From Dermatemys mawii (lineage: Eukaryota; Chordata; Testudines; Dermatemydidae): a DNA stretch of 64,000 nt. Within the stretch, counting starts at the first letter, position 1, and every line of letters starts with the position of its first letter. The notes under the pieces are model-generated. The model made no database searches, was not told the DNA's origin, and saw only the letters and a list, made by a program, of their open reading frames with translations. This document shows, piece after piece, positions 58,840 to 64,000 of the stretch. The stretch lies in assembly GCA_007922305.1 (NCBI GenBank), contig ML677365.1, forward strand, positions 16,598,281 through 16,662,280. The letters run 5' to 3'. A program made the translations under genes and the position numbers.

Positions 58840-59820
58840 GTTAATGATCTCCTTTAGTCAGTGAATGAAGATCATTGGCTAGCTGGGAAACTAGCAGAAG
58901 TCTTTGACAATACAAATGGTTAAGTACTGTTAACATAAGGGTGAACCTTGGCAAGGATGGCTGAAATTTTGCTGGAGTGGCTCCATTCTTTTCTTTCGGA
59001 GAGATAAGTATGAGGCAATTGCTCATCTTCTGCAATGGCTCTCTCATGTGGGGTATCAGAGCACCCATTTTTCAGTGTGCATGTGAGACTGTTAGAGAAC
59101 GTAGTGAGAGGGCCTGGGCTCCTGTAGAGTCATCAATATGCTGATGAGTCAGCTCTACGTGGGATTCTCATTTGCTCCACTTTCCTAACACCTGGTCAAG
59201 ATTGGGGTTTGGAGGAGAACTAGCTGGTTCAAGCTCAGTCTGGACAAAAAAGGAAGTCATGCTGATGGACTGGGGAGAAAAAAATCAGCCCAAAGAAATG
59301 GTGGATGGTGTCTACTTATTCACTAAAATGTATGCTTGCCTTTTGTTATTCAAGTTCACAGTCTAGAAATCACATTGGATCCTCTGCTGTTTCTGGAGGT
59401 CAGACAGTGGTGTGCAGAGTAAGACTTTTCATCATTTTCATTTGAAAAAGAAGTTGCAGCCCATGTCACCTCTAGTTTAGATTACTGCAGTGTATTTTCT
59501 ATGTGGAACTACCTTTCAAAGATTGCTCAGACATTCGCTGAAATAAAATGTGATGATATTTCACATATGCACTTATTCCACATCAGACTTCACGGCTTTC
59601 AGTTTTTATTTTCAGAATGGACTCAATATTTTGATTTTTATCTGGAAGGTCCTGTATGGTTTGCAACCTAGGTATCTTAGAGAGATGATCTTCCTCTTTG
59701 TATTTTAACTGAGCTGTTGAGATCAACCAAATATACAAACTGACGGTTTTTAGATTTGTATATCACGTGACTGGTACGTGTCACACCTGGAATTTGCTTC
59801 TTTATTTGACTCCCTAAACT
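58840..59820 (+). mobile_element. L2-like LINE RT fragment
   Basis: Decayed reverse transcriptase text. CGVSEHPFFSVHV near 59047-59085 corresponds to the usual CGVPQGSxLGPLLF. HQYADES at 59132-59152 corresponds to HQYADDT, with the second catalytic aspartate changed to glutamate. LSLDKKGS-type sequence near 59240 corresponds to LNPDKTEV. VTSSLDYC lies near 59470-59495. No 3' tail is recognised. The next insertion lies 25 bases beyond its last recognisable part. Confidence 0.65.
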
Positions 59821-59844
59821 TGAGCTTGACACTAAATTTTGAGA

Positions 59845-60050
59845 ATCAGAGGGGTAGCCGTGTTAGTCTGGAATTGCAGAAGTGACAAAGAGTCCTGTGG
59901 CACCTTAAAAACTAACTAAAGTATTAGAGCATAAGCTTTCGTGGGCTAATATCCACTTCATCGGATGCATCCGACGAAGTGGGTATTAGCCCACGAAAGC
60001 TTATGCTCTAATACTTTAGTTAGTTTTTAAGGTGCCACAGGACTCTTTGT
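59845..60050. repeat. fold-back copy of the interspersed repeat, with 15-bp target duplication
   Basis: Starts with the element's 5' end (ATCAGAGGGGTAGCCGTG, TTAGTCTGG) and runs to CATCGGATG. It then turns back on itself: 59885-59967 and 59968-60050 are inverted copies, 83 bases each, with two mismatches and no spacer. The hinge is TCGGATGCATCCGA. A perfect 15-bp direct repeat, cactaaattttgaga, flanks the whole insert at 59830-59844 and 60051-60065. The inverted arm ends exactly at the right target copy. The DNA can form a long hairpin or cruciform. Confidence 0.93.
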
Positions 60051-60065
60051 CACTAAATTTTGAGA

Positions 60066-60851
60066 CTCAAATAAATTTCTCAATCCAGCTGAGATCCTCC
60101 CTACTCAGTCCACATCATTAAGAAAAGCCTGATTAAATAGATAGGCCTTACAAAATACCCACAAGATCAATAAACTCAGGCTTTGTCAGCCTGAGATGGA
60201 AGCAAACTTCAGATAAAACATTTGCCTCCCCACAGATGTGCACATCTACAGAATTTTTGCATGTATGCACACATGGCTACATCTTAAATCAACACAAGTG
60301 GAAATAAATGAACTACCACAATCTGCTATAATTAAGCGGAAAACCCTGCCATAAAACCACAAGCTGCACTATCTGCCAATTAGTCTTTGAGTGCAATTAA
60401 GATGTTCATTTTGCCCTACAAAAGCAAAACAATTGGGGAACATATTTTTAAGATTATATCCTTTGCCCAAAGTAACTTTTCATACTTGTACTCCATCTCC
60501 TGAAGCCTTTAAGTCAAGACAGGATGTCTTTCTAAAAAGATGCTATAGCTCAAAACAGAAATTATGGGTTTGAGACATAAGTTATTGGGTGACGTTCCTC
60601 TGCCGGTGTTTATGAAAGAAGTGATGATCATACTGGTCCTCCTGGCCTTAACATGTATGAATACAAAATAATCTTGTCTGCTTCTAAGTTGAGATCTGTT
60701 ATGCTATTCTGCCTAATGTAAGATCACAGGAAGTGACATACATGGAGCAGTCAAAGGTCGGTCTGTCTGGTATTCTTTTTCCAACCATAGCTAATACTGA
60801 ATGCCTAGAAAGAGAGGTGAAAAACACTAACCTCTCTGCAAATTCAGATGT
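60066..60851. other. no recognisable element
   Basis: Short ORFs only. I see nothing I can support. Confidence 0.45.
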
Positions 60852-61000
60852 TAGAGAGTATGTCTGTACTGCAAGGGATGGTGCAACTGTAGCAGAGGTT
60901 GGCATACTCATGCTAGCTTTAATCTACCTAGCACAGGTAATACTAGGAGAGAAGTGGCGGCAGGGACTAGCAACCAAAGTACAAGCCTCTTGAGTATCCT
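60852..61000. mobile_element. MITE, half element
   Basis: Starts GAGAGTATGTCTGTACTGC and contains GCATACTCATGCTAGCTTTAAT and AGAAGTGGCGGCAGGGAC. This matches one half of a palindromic reptile MITE ending in TGCAGTGTAGACGTAC. The inverted other half is missing. Confidence 0.5.
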
Positions 61001-62787
61001 AGGTATGTATGGTTGCTAGATCTTTAATCCTATTGTTACCCGTACAAACAAGATTAAAGGTAGAACAATCCATGTTACAATCAGTCACATCTTCGCTTGC
61101 ACTACAGACGTACCCAATAAATATTGCTGCATTGACTGGAGGACTGATAATGTTCTGAAGTCAAGTGTCTTCGGGGTCAAAAAACATACAAGGGAGACTT
61201 CAAAAGAGTAACAGCATTAGAGCTAAGTGCAGTCAAATTGTTCCTGAGACTGCCCTCACTTCTCACAGTTGTCAGCAGAGTCCAGATCTGCAAATGTGGC
61301 TTTGGGCTTTCAAAAGCCCAGTTCAGCAGAGGAGGCAATAATAACTACTTCAGTAATTAGGTTCTGTCATGCACTGTATATCTAGGGCCCAGAGCTGATT
61401 TGGAATTAGAAGAGGCACCCTGAGTGCTTTTAGAGCAATCTATTTTAGTGACTGTTGCAGCCAAATATCCTTTTCCTGAAACAGTGAAAGGGCAATCATG
61501 CTGTTTTCAGTTTCAGTGAATTTCAAAAGCATTGCAACCCAAAACAAAAAGGATTGAACAGAGGGAGAAAGCAACTGACATGGAATAATGCTATCCAGGA
61601 AGAAATCCACTTATTGGATATTGCCTATTTTTCTGAAAAGGGGACAAGTCACATTCATCAAATTGCACATAAACCAAGCTGCAGAGGAAATGGGGGGAGG
61701 AGGAAGTTCTTTATACAACTTGAAGAAGCTGAAAGGAAGCAATGCAGATCTGCAACAAGGAGTTAGATCTAGTATGTGGGCGCAAGGAATCTTCCCCCAG
61801 CCCTTCATTCCTAGGCAAGGTTGACACACAAATGGTTTGGGAAATGCTGACATTTGTGGGCTAGTGACCCAACTGGAGGGGAAGGGGAACATTCTTTTTT
61901 GCCTAATAAACCCAGCAGAGCTGGCCCAGTGTATGAGGGTGGGGGAAGACTTGCCCTGAGTTACAAGGTGTTGCTCTAGGATCCTCTCCACCAGAGCCCC
62001 AGGAAGAATGCTAGCTCAAGCCGACAATGCCTCTAGGGATTTCAACTGTAGTGCGGCCCCTTCCAAATTCCACTCCTCATATCACTAGTAGCTGAAAGCC
62101 ATGATTTGGTTCAAGTGGTTCTAAGTAGAAGTTACTAAATAGAGTATGTGGAATAAAGAGTTTCCAAAAATGTCAAGAACGCCATTATCAGAAAGACTAA
62201 AGTGATGCTTTTAAAGTGTCCACATCTGTTTCAAAACTGAGACCTCAGAGAAGCTACTCCCCTACCTTGCAGCCTACACTAAAGAAAGAATTTAAGAGGA
62301 AAGCAAAGAAGATATAAACAATGTTTCTTCACCATGCTCTGGCCTTTCTCCCTACTCCCAACTATCCTGAAATAAAAGATATATATGCAGAGTACTCAGC
62401 ACAATCAAACCATAACCAATTTTTGTGTTCCGAACTATGATTATCCACAAATAGCAGTGCTATCATTAGCCAGCAGCTTTTTAGTGGACAAGGGGAAACC
62501 CATCCATAATAATTCGCAAAGAGAAAAAGAGGCAGACTAATTCGCTCTCCTCACTGTTTCCTGTTTAGCACTTACTCTGAAAATGAGATGCATAATCTGT
62601 GATGTTTTCCAGATAAAATATTTAGAACATGAGGTGCTCACGATTGGCTGCACAATGGAACCTGCAGCACAAGTCTTGGACTGTTCAAGTACAAAACAGA
62701 AATTTTTGGAGCTGACTTTAGGTGTTACTATATGAAACCCTCTAGACCTTTGGTCATGGAAAAAAACATGAACCATGAGTTAACTCT
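61001..62787. other. no recognisable element
   Basis: Overlapping ORFs at 61554-61991 on both strands carry no motif. I see no repeats I can support. Confidence 0.4.
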
Positions 62788-63192
62788 GAGGCCTTGCCTG
62801 TACTGGGGATTTTCACCATTAGAGTCCATCTATCCATGTAGCTGTACCAGTGCAAGACCCAAGGAGGTTGACCAGATAGCAAGTGTGAAGAATCAGGATG
62901 GGGTGGGGGATAATAAGCACCTATATAAGACTAAGCCCTGAATATCAGGACTGTCCCTATAAAATTGGGACATCTGGTCACCCTAACTCAAGCAGAGACA
63001 AAAAAGCAATTATAAAGCACAGTTTACACTGGCACAGCTAACCTCTGCTCAAAACTCAAATAAACTGCATGGGTACGAATTGCAGCTTATAGACGCTCTG
63101 CCTATGGTAGGGTTTGCATTGCCGTAGCTACACCAGTATCTTATCATCACTAACAGTTTTAAATGTGGCACATCCCTAGCGTAAACAGGGCC
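62788..63192. mobile_element. MITE interrupted by another MITE
   Basis: The left end reads AGGCCTTGCCTGTACTGGGG. The right end reads GCGTAAACAGGGCCTGGG. Internal pieces such as GTAGCTGTACCAGTGCAAG and TTTACACTGGCACAGC are partly inverted. The termini are of the TCTACACT type seen at 18611 and 22768. The element is split by the hAT-type MITE at 62864-62984. Confidence 0.6.
62864..62984. mobile_element. hAT-type MITE, second copy, inverted
   Basis: The ends are GAGGTTGACCAGATAGC and CATCTGGTCACCCT. The interior (CTGTCCCTATAAAATTGGGAC) is the reverse complement of the start of the 27077-27181 element. Flanks gacccaag (62856-62863) and aactcaag (62985-62992) agree at six of eight positions, a decayed 8-bp duplication. 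It includes about 15 bp (ACCTATATAAGACTAAG) that the other copy lacks. Confidence 0.8.
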
Positions 63193-64000
63193 TGGGCTTC
63201 CTGTCAGATGGATTTGACTTGTTAAGGTCTGAGTGAGAGAAAAAGGAAAATAATGGCTGGATAGACTTAGCATTTTGCTTCCAATGACATACTTTGTGCA
63301 AACAAGGGGTTTTAATTCTGCCCTTGAAATGTAAATGAAGGAATACTGCCATCACAGACTTCGATTTCAAGCATATTCTGCTTGTATTGGAATCTGTGTA
63401 TGATTTAGAAGCAGGGTTTCTACTGCCGCAGTGTCTCATTTGCTTGCAAATTCAGTTAGCATTTTTAAGCATGTGGCAGAGATATCAATAAATAACCACA
63501 TAATAAGAGATAGACAGGTGGCCAGTAGGGATTACAGATATCACTAATGCTTCTTGTTTATTCATAGCCTAAAACTGAAAACAAACAAAAAGACCCTTTG
63601 GCTTGAAAGCCGATAGTTGTGCACATAGATCGTCCGTGTCACTATATAACACCCTCATCTTTTTCCTTCCATTTCTTCATCTGTGCATCCTGCTTTAAAT
63701 TAGAGCCTGAACCTGCAATGGGGTCTCACATACAGACCCAGTTGCAGGTCCAGCTGCCCAGACAGAGCCAGCTGCAGGATAAGGGCCTTAAATTAGAAAC
63801 TTTTGGAGGCAGGCTGGCTTACTGTGTGTTTATACTATGTGAGCACAAATGAGTCCCAGTCCTGGAACACCACCATTCATTTACATTTGAATAATGTGAA
63901 TGAAGGGCAGAGTGATGCATGTGTTGATGGTTTAGAAAATAATCTTGTGGCAGAGCTTTTCTGATTTTTGAGTACAACATTTTAATAAGCTTTGGTGTTT
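63193..64000. other. no recognisable element
   Basis: Short ORFs only. The sequence GACCCAGTTGCAGGTCCAGC at about 63736 resembles low-copy gene-rich DNA, but I cannot support an exon. Confidence 0.4.

Overview
The window is non-coding vertebrate DNA built almost entirely from layered transposable elements. I find no intact protein gene, tRNA or rRNA. The repeats point to a non-avian reptile, most likely a turtle and possibly a crocodilian. They include several CR1 LINE subfamilies with 3' ends such as ATTCTATG repeats, L2-like LINEs, MIR/CORE-type SINEs, DIRS-type and Ty3/Gypsy-type retrotransposons, solo LTRs, and many short non-autonomous DNA transposons with 8-bp target duplications. The host assignment and family names rest on pattern memory, not on a database search.

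Layout. 1.8-5.7 kb: a long decayed CR1, split by a hAT-type MITE and by an antisense CR1. 7.0-11.0 kb: an LTR-like tract, a retroposed repeat, a Ty3/Gypsy RT-RNase H relic and a second LTR-like tract. 13.1-15.3 kb: a SINE, a truncated hAT element, a CR1 scrap and a solo LTR with a 5-bp target duplication. 16-22 kb: SINE fragments, MITEs and an antisense CR1. 23.6-25.9 kb: a decayed minus-strand coding block that I cannot identify, with a hAT element inserted into it. 26.5-27.4 kb: an LTR with TATA and poly(A) signals and a nested MITE. 34.8-35.4 and 57.1-57.7 kb: two members of one LTR family. 36.1-40.8 kb: a near-complete DIRS retrotransposon on the minus strand with inverted terminal repeats and an internal complementary region. 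43.9-47.3 kb: two CR1 copies, one carrying two hAT insertions. 51.0-54.1 kb: a SINE, then an L2-like LINE containing an antisense CR1 piece and abutted by a second DIRS. 55.5-56.6 kb: a retroposed repeat next to a CR1 3' end. 58.8-60.1 kb: an L2-like LINE fragment and a fold-back copy of the retroposed repeat, whose 166-bp palindrome ends exactly at a 15-bp target duplication. 60.9-63.2 kb: MITEs, one nested in another.

Nothing here works together as a pathway. The window records successive insertions, and several can be ordered by nesting and target duplications. The items most worth a second look are the unidentified coding block at 23.6-25.9 kb, the snap-back retroposon at 59.8-60.1 kb, and the two DIRS elements with different catalytic losses. 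The remaining stretches look like unique or very old DNA. They contain only short ORFs with no recognisable motif.
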